In this document: positions 32,341 through 41,904 of the stretch, piece after piece
Numbering within the stretch: the first letter of the stretch is position 1
How the letters are laid out: every line of letters starts with the position of its first letter
From: Hymenobacter gummosus
GTDB taxonomy: Bacteria > Bacteroidota > Bacteroidia > Cytophagales > Hymenobacteraceae
NCBI RefSeq assembly: GCF_003970915.1
Contig: NZ_RXOF01000020.1
Coordinates: forward strand, 1-64,000
DNA length: 64,000 nt
Reading direction: 5' to 3'
The notes under the pieces: model-generated
The model's database searches: none
The model's input: only the letters and a program-made list of their open reading frames with translations
Told to the model about the DNA's origin: nothing
Made by a program: the position numbers and the translations under genes

Positions 32341-34296
32341 ATGATCCTGGACGCCAAAATCCCCGAAGGCCCCTTGGCCGAGAAGTGGGACAAGCATAAG
32401 TTCAACGTCAAGCTCGTCAACCCCGCCAACAAGCGGAAGTACGACGTCATCGTGGTGGGCACCGGCCTGGCCGGCGCTTCCGCCGCGGCCTCGCTGGCCG
32501 AGCTGGGCTACAACGTGAAGGCCTTCTCCTTCCACGACTCGCCCCGCCGCGCGCACTCCATTGCTGCTCAAGGTGGTATCAACGCCGCCAAGAACTACCA
32601 GAACGATGGTGACTCGGTGCACCGCCTGTTTTACGACACCATCAAGGGTGGTGACTACCGCGCCCGCGAAGCCAACGTGTACCGCCTCGCCCAGGTATCG
32701 GTGAACATCATCGACCAGTGCGTGGCCCAGGGCGTGCCCTTCGCCCGCGAGTACGGCGGGCTGCTGGCCAACCGCTCCTTCGGCGGGGCCCAGGTAAGCC
32801 GCACGTTCTACGCCCGCGGCCAGACGGGCCAGCAGCTGCTGCTGGGGGCCTACTCGGCCCTGTCGCGCCAGATTGCCTACGGCAAGGTGAAGATGTACAC
32901 CCGCACCGAGATGCTGGATCTGGTGATTATCGACGGGCAGGCCCGCGGCATCATCACCCGCAACCTCATCACGGGCGAGATTCAGCGCCACCTGGCCCAC
33001 GCCGTGGTGCTGGCCACCGGCGGCTACGGCAACGTGTTCTACCTGAGCACCAACGCCAAGTACTCGAACGCCACGGCCGCCTGGCGCGCCCACAAGAAGG
33101 GCGCCCTGTTTGCCAACCCCTGCTTCACCCAGATTCACCCCACCTGCATTCCCGTGTCGGGCGACTACCAGTCGAAGCTGACGCTGATGTCGGAGTCGCT
33201 GCGCAACGACGGGCGCGTGTGGGTGCCCAAGACGGTGGAAATGGCCGAGCGCCTGCGCCGCGGCGAAATCCACGTGAACCAGATTGCGGAAGAGGACCGG
33301 GACTACTTCCTGGAGCGCAAATACCCCTCCTTCGGTAACCTGGTGCCGCGCGACGTGGCCTCGCGCAACGCCAAGATGATGTGCGACGAAGGCCGCGGCG
33401 TGGGCTCTTCGGGCCTGGCCGTATACCTCGACTTCGCCGACGTTATCAAGCGCATCGGGGCCGACCAGGTAAGCCAGAAGTACGGCAACCTGTTCGCCAT
33501 GTACGAGAAAATCACCGACGAGGACCCGTACAAGCAGCCCATGCGCATTTACCCGGCCGTGCACTACACCATGGGCGGCCTGTGGGTGGACTACAACCTG
33601 ATGACCAACGTGCCGGGCCTGTACGCCACCGGGGAGTGTAACTTCTCCGACCACGGCGCCAACCGCCTCGGGGCCTCGGCCCTGATGCAGGGCCTGGCCG
33701 ACGGCTACTTCGTGATTCCCTACACCATCGGCGACTACCTGGCCCAAACGCCGGCCAAGCTGATGGACAGCAACAAGCAGCCCATTACCCTCGACCACCC
33801 CGCCTTCGTGGAGGCCGAGAACCAGGTGCGCGGGCGGATTCAGAAGCTGCTCAGCATCAACGGCACGCGCACCCCGGACGACTTCCACAAGGCTCTGGGC
33901 CACCTCATGTGGGAATACTGCGGCATGGCCCGCAACGCCGAGGGCCTGCAGCACGCCAAAAAGGAAATCCAGAAGCTGCGCCGCGAGTTCTGGCAGGACC
34001 TGAAAGTGACCGGCACCAACGAGGACCTCAACCAGACCCTGGAAAAAGCCGGCCGCGTGGCCGACTTCCTGGAGCTGGGCGAGCTGATGGTGGACGACGC
34101 CTACAACCGCAACGAAAGCTGCGGCGGCCACTTCCGCGAGGAGTACCAGGACGAAATGGGCGAAGCCGACCGCAACGACGACGAGTACGCCTACGTGGCG
34201 GCCTGGGAATGGCGCGGTGAGAATCAGCCCGAAACCCTGCACAAGGAAGAGCTGAAGTTCGAAAACGTGAAGCTCACCAAGCGTAGCTACAAGTAG
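32341..34296 (+). CDS. sdhA: Succinate dehydrogenase/fumarate reductase flavoprotein subunit
   Basis: 651 residues, usual for type B SdhA. FAD-binding: [21 protein letters not shown] near residue 35. The His expected to carry the covalent flavin lies in [17 protein letters not shown]. Catalytic and substrate residues are found in QIHPTCIP, the block ending [25 protein letters not shown] and [20 protein letters not shown]. It oxidises succinate to fumarate in the TCA cycle. The TAG stop directly abuts the G-rich inverted repeat that separates it from sdhB. Confidence 0.97.
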   Translation: MILDAKIPEGPLAEKWDKHKFNVKLVNPANKRKYDVIVVGTGLAGASAAASLAELGYNVKAFSFHDSPRRAHSIAAQGGINAAKNYQNDGDSVHRLFYDTIKGGDYRAREANVYRLAQVSVNIIDQCVAQGVPFAREYGGLLANRSFGGAQVSRTFYARGQTGQQLLLGAYSALSRQIAYGKVKMYTRTEMLDLVIIDGQARGIITRNLITGEIQRHLAHAVVLATGGYGNVFYLSTNAKYSNATAAWRAHKKGALFANPCFTQIHPTCIPVSGDYQSKLTLMSESLRNDGRVWVPKTVEMAERLRRGEIHVNQIAEEDRDYFLERKYPSFGNLVPRDVASRNAKMMCDEGRGVGSSGLAVYLDFADVIKRIGADQVSQKYGNLFAMYEKITDEDPYKQPMRIYPAVHYTMGGLWVDYNLMTNVPGLYATGECNFSDHGANRLGASALMQGLADGYFVIPYTIGDYLAQTPAKLMDSNKQPITLDHPAFVEAENQVRGRIQKLLSINGTRTPDDFHKALGHLMWEYCGMARNAEGLQHAKKEIQKLRREFWQDLKVTGTNEDLNQTLEKAGRVADFLELGELMVDDAYNRNESCGGHFREEYQDEMGEADRNDDEYAYVAAWEWRGENQPETLHKEELKFENVKLTKRSYK

Positions 34297-34461
34297 GGTC
34301 TTGGGGGCTTGGGGTCTTAGGAGCTTGGTGACGTTCGACGCCCGCTCCGGATTCCGGTACCCTGATTCCCGATTCGCCGGTTAAGTAAGTTAAACACCGG
34401 AGGCTGGGTACTGGCTTCGGTCGACTGCCAAGACCCCAAGACCCTAAGCCCCCAAGACCCC
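34296..34461. repeat. G-rich/C-rich inverted repeat filling the sdhA-sdhB gap
   Basis: 34296-34328 (GGGTCTTGGGGGCTTGGGG...) is the near reverse complement of 34428-34461 (CCAAGACCCCAAGACCC...). Both are built from a degenerate 7-9 nt word. The arms begin at the last base of the sdhA stop codon and end 7 nt before the sdhB ATG, so the whole intercistronic region could fold into one long hairpin inside the operon mRNA. Confidence 0.85.
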
Positions 34462-34468
34462 AATAGAA

Positions 34469-35254
<786 letters not shown>

Positions 35255-35277
35255 GGTTTCGTGGTTTATCAGAACTG

Positions 35278-35312
35278 AAAAAGCGAACCGGCAAGCCGGT
35301 TCGCTTTTTTGT
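35278..35312 (+). terminator. Rho-independent terminator of sdhCAB
   Basis: Stem GCGAACCGGC (35283-35292) and its complement (35295-35304), with flanking A-run and T-run, form a perfect hairpin ending in TTTTTT. Confidence 0.92.
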
Positions 35313-35340
35313 TGACCGCAAAGGATTAGCGAAGCTTCCT

Positions 35341-35380
35341 GTCGACCTTGTGGAGACATCTCGCGTGCTTCGTTGGCGAG
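35341..35380. repeat. Short dispersed repeat word
   Basis: TTGTGGAGACATCTCGCGTG followed by CTTCGTTGGCGAGG resembles the CGAGACAGCTCGCGTGCT segment inside the element at 14361-14578. It lies in the 290-bp gap between sdhB and the next gene, which otherwise holds only AT-rich upstream sequence. Confidence 0.45.
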
Positions 35381-35546
35381 GTATCGTGGCCAGTTTAAAG
35401 ACGACCGTTTGGTACCCGCAGCCACCCCAAAGCTTATATTTCTATATTTCCCTGGGTGATGCTAATAAGCCGATAAGCTCGTCGTTATGCAGCGAAGCCC
35501 GGACTGACCTCTAGGCAATTGCTAACCCTATTACTTTTTCAAACAC

Positions 35547-36116
35547 ATGGCAAACGTGGAGAAAAACCTTGTTACGCAGGGCCTGAGCGGTACGCTGGGC
35601 GGGCAGCTGGTGTTTAGGCAGACCAGTCGCGGCACCGTGGTGGGCGTGAGCCCCCAGTCACCCAGCGGGCCGCCCACGGCCGGACAACTGGCCCAGCGCG
35701 AGCGGTTTCAGCAGGCGGTGGTGTACGCCAAGGGGCAGAGCCAGGATCCGGCCGTGCAGGCCGAGTACGCCGAGCAGGCAGCAGCCGAGAACATCAGCGT
35801 GTACAACGTGCTGCTGCGCGACTTCCTGCAGGCTCCCAACATCACCGACGTGGACCTGAGCCAGTACAGCGGGCAGGCCGGCGAGGTAATCGTGGTGACG
35901 GCCAACGACGACCACGCCGTGCAAGCCGTCACGGTGAAAATAGAGAACGGCGACGGCAGCCTGGTGGAACAGGGCACAGCCGTGCAGCAAACCGACCCCA
36001 ACCGCTGGCACTACCGTACCACCCAACCCAACACCTCGCTGACCGGCGACAAAATCACCGTCACGGCCACCGATAACCCCGGCCACACGGCCGTGAAGAC
36101 GCAAATCCTGCCGTAG
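35547..36116 (+). CDS. Conserved Bacteroidota-type hypothetical protein next to the defence island
   Basis: 189 residues, no signal peptide. The N-terminal half starts NLVTQGLSGTLGGQLVFRQ and then GTVVGVSP, a pattern I associate with small uncharacterised Bacteroidota proteins. Residues 40-95 are helical and Gln/Ala-rich. The C-terminal half (about 105-189) looks like an immunoglobulin-type beta sandwich (GEVIVVTANDDHAVQAVTVKI ... KITVTATDNPGHTAVK). Function unknown. It precedes the recombinase island and is separated from it by a symmetrical hairpin. Confidence 0.6.
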   Translation: MANVEKNLVTQGLSGTLGGQLVFRQTSRGTVVGVSPQSPSGPPTAGQLAQRERFQQAVVYAKGQSQDPAVQAEYAEQAAAENISVYNVLLRDFLQAPNITDVDLSQYSGQAGEVIVVTANDDHAVQAVTVKIENGDGSLVEQGTAVQQTDPNRWHYRTTQPNTSLTGDKITVTATDNPGHTAVKTQILP

Positions 36117-36271
36117 TACAATTGGGGTTGTGCTGGTACTGGTTGGGCCCTGAACGAACGAAGAACGAAGGCAGAACGAACAGAGAGCGTACCTCTTCTC
36201 CAGCCTACTGAGGGGTGCAGCCTTCACAAAACCCTGTTTTGGGATATCTCAACGCGGCGAAGGTTAGCGAA

Positions 36272-36309
36272 AAACCAGCCCTGGCTGTCGTGACAGCCAG
36301 GGCTGGTTT
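36272..36309. terminator. Perfect 18-bp inverted repeat (bidirectional terminator)
   Basis: 36272-36289 (AAACCAGCCCTGGCTGTC) and 36292-36309 are exact reverse complements with a 2-nt loop. Flanking AAAA/GTTTG gives weak T-runs both ways. It lies between the convergent hypothetical gene and the serine recombinase, as a shared terminator. Confidence 0.75.
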
Positions 36310-36330
36310 GTGTAGTAGCCCAAGGTAACT

Positions 36331-36927
36331 TTATTGCATGTGGTCCTTGATATGGGCTGCCACCGTGAGCCGGTGTACGCCCAGAAGCCGGCTGATACCA
36401 CTTACGGAAATCTTTTTGGCTAGCAGATGCGCTATTTCGTCGTCCTTGCCAGTCAGTTTCTTGCGTTTCGACTTACTGCCTTTGGGGCGGCCCAACGTTA
36501 CGCCTTCAGCTTTTTTACGGGCCAGGGCTTCCTTGGTGCGCTGCGAAATGAGGTTACGCTCAATCTCGGCAGACAGACCAAAGGCAAAAGCCAGGATTTT
36601 GGCGTTGATGTTGTTGCCCAGTTCGTAGCCCTCCTTGGTGGTGAAAACTTGGATGTCGCGCTCCATACACTGGTTCAGAATGCTCATGATTTGCATCAGG
36701 TTGCGGCCCATGCGCGAGAGTTCGGTAACCAGCAAAATGTCGCCGCGCCGCATTTGCTGTAGCAGACCGTGGAGCTTGCGGTGCTCCAGCTTCTTGAGGG
36801 CACTGATGGTTTCCTCCGTCCACGAATCTATCTGCCACTGGCGCTGCTCGGCGAAACGGTTCAGCTCGAAGCGTTGGTTTTCGTTGGTCTGCTTGTCGGT
36901 GCTAACCCGGATGTAGGCGAAAATCAT
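36331..36927 (-). CDS. Serine recombinase of the resolvase/invertase family (candidate DNA invertase)
   Basis: 198 residues, the size of Hin/Gin invertases. The catalytic Ser is at residue 9 in YIRVSTDKQ. LLVTELSRMGRNL supplies the conserved Arg residues, and a long E-helix follows (LAFAFGLSAEIERNLISQRTKEAL). The C-terminal helix-turn-helix (SVSGISRLLGVHRLTVAAH) binds DNA. The family makes double-strand exchanges at short inverted or direct sites. Its start codon lies 67 bp from the left arm of the 68-bp inverted repeat (36995-37062), making it the obvious candidate to invert the methyltransferase specificity segment. A TACTTTCG -7-like box lies only 4 nt before the ATG. Confidence 0.92.
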   Translation of the reverse strand: MIFAYIRVSTDKQTNENQRFELNRFAEQRQWQIDSWTEETISALKKLEHRKLHGLLQQMRRGDILLVTELSRMGRNLMQIMSILNQCMERDIQVFTTKEGYELGNNINAKILAFAFGLSAEIERNLISQRTKEALARKKAEGVTLGRPKGSKSKRKKLTGKDDEIAHLLAKKISVSGISRLLGVHRLTVAAHIKDHMQ

Positions 36928-36994
36928 GCGGCGAAAGTAGGCGAAAAATAAGGCTTGCGCTTTTTTTTAGTCATTATAGAAGGAATACCTATTC

Positions 36995-37062
36995 AGCCTT
37001 TACTTTCAGCAACGCGCCCAGCCCGCCCCCTTCGCCCAAGACGGCAAAGCCTGGGTCGTGCT
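36995..37062 (+). repeat. Left arm of perfect 68-bp inverted repeat (IR-L)
   Basis: Identical over 68 bp to the reverse complement of 38689-38756. It starts AGCCTTTACTTTCAGCAACG and ends CTGGGTCGTGCT. It encodes the residues SLYFQQRAQPAPF...WVV in frame with the silent cassette that follows. Homology stops sharply on both sides: a C/G difference at 36994 and G versus C at 37063. That is what one expects for a recombination cross-over region. Confidence 0.97.
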
Positions 37063-37885
37063 GTCTCCTCTTGAAACACAAATTCTTCAGAAAATAGAAG
37101 CGGTCGGTACACCGCTCAAAAACTGGAACGTGAATATCTACCGCGGCATCCTGACTGGCTTTAACGACGCTTTTATCATTGATGAAAAGACTAAAGATGA
37201 TTTATTGAAAAAATCACCTGGTAGTGCCGAAATAATACGCCCGATACTCCGCGGTCGGGACGTGAAGCAGTACCGTGCTCAGTTCGCAGACTTGTGGCTA
37301 CTTAACACCCACAACGGTCAAAGTTCTAAGGGCATCGGAAGAATTGATGTTCCGAACAACCATCCCCACGTTTTTCAACATTTAATCAAATTCAAGTCAG
37401 TGTTGGAAAACAGGAAGGACAAGGGACAACACTGGTCTAACCTGCGTAACTGTGCCTACTTTGACGAATTTAATAAAGAGAAAATAATTTGGATAGAACT
37501 AACTGACCAGCCAAAATTTGCGCTTGACACCGAAGGGTATTTTTTGAACAATACTGTTTTCTTCATGACTGGGCCAAACCTACGTTATCTTTTAGGTTTC
37601 CTCAATTCAAGCCTATGCGAATGGTATCTTGACAAGATAGCTGCCACATCAGGAGCTGGCACGCGTAGGTGGTTTAAAGTTTATGTTGAGCAGTTGGCAA
37701 TACCGCAAGTCAGTAAAAATCAGCAAAAAATAATTGTTACTCTGGTGAATGAAGCTGTTTTAGAAAAGACCTCAGAGGCGCGGAGACGTGAGCTTCGGCA
37801 TTTACTGGATGCAGAGATTTTTGCTTTACTTGGCTTATCAGAATCCGAAGCCAATTTAATTAGTTCGCAGCAGCCCAGTTCTTAA
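36995..37885 (+). pseudogene. Silent, promoterless alternative specificity (TRD) cassette of the methyltransferase
   Basis: An open frame runs from IR-L to TAA 37883-37885 with no ATG. In-frame TAG codons at 36968 and 36977 lie just upstream, so it should not be expressed as it stands. It encodes a TaqI-C-like target-recognition domain parallel to the C-terminus of the full gene: KIEAVGTPLKNW and EIIRP(I/L)L, LNTHNG against INAHNG, RKDKGQHWSNLRNCAYF against RGDKGANWYNLRACSYL, and FLNSSLCEWY. The middle is diverged, as for different DNA targets. It is tail to tail with the active cassette and overlaps it by 26 bp. Inversion would join it in frame to the 5' part of the gene. It is AT-richer than the flanking genome. 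Confidence 0.93.
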
Positions 37886-40800
37886 GGTAAGTAGCTTCTT
37901 CCTGCGTTAAGCCAAAACAAGTATAAATCAAGGCATCTATTTCTTCCTCAATTTTCAACAGAGATATATTGCGCTTTTTATTTTCGATCAGCTGTCTAAC
38001 CAGATTTGCAATTTCTGTCTGTGTGCTCATGTCAGGGCGTGGTACGGGTAATTGTTCTACAAACTGCTTCTTGTATTCGATATATCCACCATCTCTTGTG
38101 TACCCCTGATTACGCATAAAGAAGTAACAGACTGTAGAGTTCAGAACACCGGACAAATAGTATAGTGATTCTGATTCTGTGGTAAGCATGTTGCAAGGTG
38201 CTACCAGGTAGGCACCAGACATGTCCAAGCTAAATCTTGGCTTTGTACTCAGATTGCCCCAACTTAACTTAGGTTTTTCAAATTCGGCCAAGTATGAACA
38301 AGCACGTAGATTATACCAATTTGCACCTTTGTCCCCACGCTTCGACAACCGTTCTCTATATTGTAAAAATCGTTCGTGTATTGCGGGGTGATCAGTCGGA
38401 ATGTTAACCGCAGCTACTCTTCTCGTAGGCGCACCATTATGTGCATTTATGAACCACCACGAAACCGGCTTAGCCACATAGCGGGTTAAATCGGTTGCTT
38501 CTAATAATGGGCGTATTATTTCGGCAGATTTAGGCGAGGCTTCAAGTAGCTTGTCCTTCGTTTCGGCATCAATGATGAACGCCTCATTGTAGCCGGTCTT
38601 AATACCATAGTTGATTTGTACATCCCACTCTTTGAGCGGCGTACCTGCTGCCTCAATCTTGGCTTTGATGCCTGCCTCCATTTCATTGAGCACGACCCAG
38701 GCTTTGCCGTCTTGGGCGAAGGGGGCGGGCTGGGCGCGTTGCTGAAAGTAAAGGCTCAAATTATCTAGCGAGGCAAAGTCGCTACCGATAACGCAGGCTT
38801 GCGCCTGCTGCTGGTTAGGGGCTTTCTGTGTCAGCAGCACGTTGGTATTGACGGTTACGCTGTCAAACACCTTTTCTTTAGCGAAGTCGAGTAATTGCAG
38901 GGGATTGGTATGTTGGCTGAAATAGTTGCGCAGCAGACTACCGTAACCAGCTCGCATCCAAGAGTTAGAGGTAATGTAAGAGAGAAAGCCGCCTGAGCGT
39001 AGCAAGCGCATTCCCTGCTCGTAGAAAAGGCAATAGACGTCACCGGTGCGCGTGTAGCTGGCGTAGCCTTGCTTGGCCCACTTCTCCTGTTCTTTGCCCG
39101 CCGAAGTGGAGAAATTCTGAATCTGCACGTAGGGCGGGTTGCCAATAACGAGGTCAAAGCCCGCCTGCACCTCCTTGCCAAACATCCATTCGGAGTCGAA
39201 GAACGGGGCCGAGGCGTTTTGGTCGTAGGGGTTCCAGCGGCCGACCTGGCTCACGCTGTCCCGCACGGTTTCGCGGTCGAGGCGCTTGGCTTTGGTGGCT
39301 TCGTAGTCTTTCTGGAGTTGTTCGAGGGCCTTGCGGCGCTTGGCCTGGTCGCCGGCAGTGGCCTTGCTGGTTAGCTGCCGCTTGGTGGTTTCAATGTGCT
39401 GTTCCAGCTCCCGCAGCTTGGCCGTTAGCCGCGCTTCGTGCTCGGCGGCCCGCAACTCAATCCGTTGAACCAGGTGCTGGCGGAGCTTCTCGTCTTCGTC
39501 GCGCCATTTCTTCTTGGTAGCCCAAGTGCGGGCCTGGAAGTGCTGGTGTCGCACGTCGCGCAGCTTCTGCTCCAGTTCTTCTATTTCCTGGTCACGAAAC
39601 AGCCCCTTGAATTCGTTGTCGAGGCTGATAAGCGAGTTGGCTGCCACAAACTTGGTTTCCAGGTTGGGCAGCGGGCGGATGCCGCGGTTGTGTTTGGTGT
39701 CGTCAGGCTTTTGGTCTACGACAAGCGAAATGAAGAAGCGCAGCTTGGAAATCTGCACGGCAATGGGCTGCAAGTCCACGCCATAAATGCAGTTTTCAAT
39801 GAGAAACAGCTTGCGGGTATAATCGTGCAGGTTTTCCTTGAACACGTCATTGATTTCGCGCAAGCGAGCTTCGCGCTCGGCATCGTTTACAATCTTGGTG
39901 GCGTCGTCCAGCTCCTGCATAGCTTTTTGGCGCTGTAGCTCCCGCCAATGCTGGTTATCGGGGTCGAGCTTGTTGAGCAGGAACACCATTTTGTGCAACA
40001 CGCCCATCGGGTAAGCACCCGACCCGCAGGCCGGGTCCAGGATGCGGCAGTGGTGCAGGGCTGTGAGCAAGGCCTGCTTTTCTGCGGTGTCAAACGCCGG
40101 GGCGTCATTGTTGTAGGCCAGCAAGTGGCGGAGCCGCTGTAGCAGCTCGCCAGAAGGGGCAGGCACCACAGCGGCGGCCGGCGTAGCGGCGGCCACCTGA
40201 AGCTGGAGCGTAGCTTGTTTCTTGCCCTCGTTGGCAAACATGGTGGTCTGCTGCTGGCCCAGCTCGGCATAGCTGGCCGGGGCGGCGGGGCTGGGGCTGG
40301 CAGGGGGTGCAAGGGCTGCGCCGAGGTAGACAATCAGGCTTTCATCTACCATGAAGTCCACGACTTCGCGGGGCGTGTAGAACGAGCCGGTTTGCTTGCG
40401 GGCGGTGGTTTTGGTTTCGGGGTTGTAGCTGGCCAGCAGGTTCTCAAACACCTTACCCAGCAACTCCGGGTCGAGGGCTACTTCTTCTTCAACGGGCGTG
40501 TTTTCGGTAACAGTGAATTTGTAGCTGCTCAGGATAGACAGCAAGCCCCGCACCCGGTAGTGGCGGCGCTTGGTATCGTAAATGGCATTGAGGTCAATTT
40601 CCTGCTCGTCTTCCTGAAAAAAGAGAAAGTCAGGCACAGTCAGACGCTTCTCGTTTTTAGGGTTGTCGGAAAAACAATCCACGCGATTTTCCGGCTGACC
40701 GTCTTTCTTGGAGTCTAAGCACTCGAATAGCCCCCCGTTGAGAAAGGGCACATTGGCGAACAGAGCTAGGGCGGCAGCCTTATCGGCAAAAAATCGTTCG

Positions 40801-41879
40801 TAGCGGTAAAGACTATGCACGAGATATTGCCCGTTGCGGGAAGTATCCTGGTCGTTGATGAACCGGCGGTTGTCGGGCTTGGCGGCCGAGTTCATCTCGG
40901 CGTTGAGAGTGGCGAAGAACAGGTTTTGCAGGATGGCCTTGTAGTAGGTGCTGCCGGTTTTGTCCTGGTAGTTGAGCAGGTTATCTACCGCCTTTTTGCG
41001 AAACAAATCGGCGGGCACCAGCTTTTTTTCGCGCAGAAACCACACGAAAATGAGCCGGGTAATTAGCCGGATGAGGGCCGTATGGTGGTGGGTATCGGGG
41101 TCGGTGCCCGCATCAATTGGAAACTGGACGTGCTGTAAGGCCCAGAAGTACCAGTTGGCCAAGTCGCGGTAGAAGCGCTTGTTTAGCTCGGTGGTGCTGA
41201 GCGTGGCCCGCCAGCCGGTAAGCAGGGCATCGAAGTTGTTGACTTTACGCGCTTCGGCCTGGTGCCCCAGACGCAGCTCTTCCAGGATGTGCACATGGGC
41301 CGGGTGAGGCTTGTGCAAGTCGATGTCCTTGATGAGCGTAACCTTTTCCAGCACGTCTTTGCCCTGGTCGCTGGATTTTTTGCTTTTGGTTGGTCGGCGG
41401 TCGATAACGCCCAGCGTCAGACAGGAGCTGTGCTCAAATAGCACCACAGTGGGGATACCAAAAGGCCGGTTCAGCTGCCGCGTCATGTCGGCCAGCTCGG
41501 TGCGCCGGTAGCCATCCGGCTTATGGCGCAACTTCACGGCGTGGAAAAAGAAACTGTTTTTCTCCCCCTTGTTCACGCCCTGATTGAACAGGTCCAGTGT
41601 TTGGTCGCCCTGCGCCGCTCTTTGTACTTCTTTTTCGCCGAACTGGAATAAGAATTCAAACTGCTGCCAGTGCTGCGTAAGAGCTTTGCGGCTGTCAAAC
41701 TGATCAGCGGTAAGATCGAATTGCTTGGTAAATCCTGCGGCGCTTGTATCGGAGAGCTTAATTGTGCGGGCGCTTTCGTAGCCCAATGCCTTAAAAAAGT
41801 TGGTAGCAGAGGCCCGGAAGTTAGGCTGTGCGTGGAATTGTTGAAGCGAGGCTTGAATAGTGGTGCGGGTAGTAGCCAT
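37860..41879 (-). CDS. Eco57I-type DNA adenine methyltransferase / type IIG-like R-M protein with invertible C-terminal TRD
   Basis: 1339 residues from the ATG at 41879. The frame continues upstream to a TTG, overlapping the helicase. A long N-terminal region (1 to about 500, e.g. TRLIFVWFLREKKLVPADLF and LGKVFENLLASYNPE) precedes the MTase core. That core has SAM motif ILDPACGSGAYPMGVLH near residue 615, catalytic NPPYVQIQNF near 913, and a coiled-coil insertion between (about 790-880). IR-R encodes residues about 1042-1064, and residues 1065-1339 are the currently expressed TaqI-C-like specificity domain. I see no unmistakable PD-ExK nuclease motif, so cleavage may rely on the helicase partner. 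It is 25 bp downstream of the helicase gene, so likely one operon. Confidence 0.9.
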   Translation of the reverse strand: MATTRTTIQASLQQFHAQPNFRASATNFFKALGYESARTIKLSDTSAAGFTKQFDLTADQFDSRKALTQHWQQFEFLFQFGEKEVQRAAQGDQTLDLFNQGVNKGEKNSFFFHAVKLRHKPDGYRRTELADMTRQLNRPFGIPTVVLFEHSSCLTLGVIDRRPTKSKKSSDQGKDVLEKVTLIKDIDLHKPHPAHVHILEELRLGHQAEARKVNNFDALLTGWRATLSTTELNKRFYRDLANWYFWALQHVQFPIDAGTDPDTHHHTALIRLITRLIFVWFLREKKLVPADLFRKKAVDNLLNYQDKTGSTYYKAILQNLFFATLNAEMNSAAKPDNRRFINDQDTSRNGQYLVHSLYRYERFFADKAAALALFANVPFLNGGLFECLDSKKDGQPENRVDCFSDNPKNEKRLTVPDFLFFQEDEQEIDLNAIYDTKRRHYRVRGLLSILSSYKFTVTENTPVEEEVALDPELLGKVFENLLASYNPETKTTARKQTGSFYTPREVVDFMVDESLIVYLGAALAPPASPSPAAPASYAELGQQQTTMFANEGKKQATLQLQVAAATPAAAVVPAPSGELLQRLRHLLAYNNDAPAFDTAEKQALLTALHHCRILDPACGSGAYPMGVLHKMVFLLNKLDPDNQHWRELQRQKAMQELDDATKIVNDAEREARLREINDVFKENLHDYTRKLFLIENCIYGVDLQPIAVQISKLRFFISLVVDQKPDDTKHNRGIRPLPNLETKFVAANSLISLDNEFKGLFRDQEIEELEQKLRDVRHQHFQARTWATKKKWRDEDEKLRQHLVQRIELRAAEHEARLTAKLRELEQHIETTKRQLTSKATAGDQAKRRKALEQLQKDYEATKAKRLDRETVRDSVSQVGRWNPYDQNASAPFFDSEWMFGKEVQAGFDLVIGNPPYVQIQNFSTSAGKEQEKWAKQGYASYTRTGDVYCLFYEQGMRLLRSGGFLSYITSNSWMRAGYGSLLRNYFSQHTNPLQLLDFAKEKVFDSVTVNTNVLLTQKAPNQQQAQACVIGSDFASLDNLSLYFQQRAQPAPFAQDGKAWVVLNEMEAGIKAKIEAAGTPLKEWDVQINYGIKTGYNEAFIIDAETKDKLLEASPKSAEIIRPLLEATDLTRYVAKPVSWWFINAHNGAPTRRVAAVNIPTDHPAIHERFLQYRERLSKRGDKGANWYNLRACSYLAEFEKPKLSWGNLSTKPRFSLDMSGAYLVAPCNMLTTESESLYYLSGVLNSTVCYFFMRNQGYTRDGGYIEYKKQFVEQLPVPRPDMSTQTEIANLVRQLIENKKRNISLLKIEEEIDALIYTCFGLTQEEATYLKNWAAAN
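38689..38756 (-). repeat. Right arm of perfect 68-bp inverted repeat (IR-R)
   Basis: Exact reverse complement of 36995-37062, lying inside the methyltransferase gene at the junction of its constant part and specificity domain. Arm to arm, the invertible segment is 36995-38756 (1762 bp). The core between the arms is 1626 bp. The two variable parts are 829 and 823 nt, a difference of 6, so both orientations preserve the frame. Confidence 0.97.
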
Positions 41880-41904
41880 AAAGCGAAACTTAGAAAGAAA
41901 AAGC

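Noticed and set aside
32254-34242. 662-codon open frame on the minus strand opposite sdhA
   Set aside because: It is antisense to an unambiguous sdhA. The His/Val/Gly/Gln-rich translation has no domain pattern and arises from GC-rich third positions.
35255-35546. tRNA or small RNA gene in the gap after sdhB
   Set aside because: I could not fold a cloverleaf or find conserved RNA motifs; only a terminator, a dispersed repeat word and an AT-rich leader were seen.
36331-36927. Transposon resolvase marking a Tn3-like element
   Set aside because: No Tn3-type transposase, terminal repeats or res-like array nearby. Adjacency to the 68-bp inverted repeat fits an invertase better.
37058-37885. Independent 275-residue gene starting at GTG 37058
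   Set aside because: The GTG lies inside the inverted-repeat arm as an internal Val codon. No ribosome-site or promoter evidence, and the frame is a cassette homologous to the methyltransferase C-terminus.
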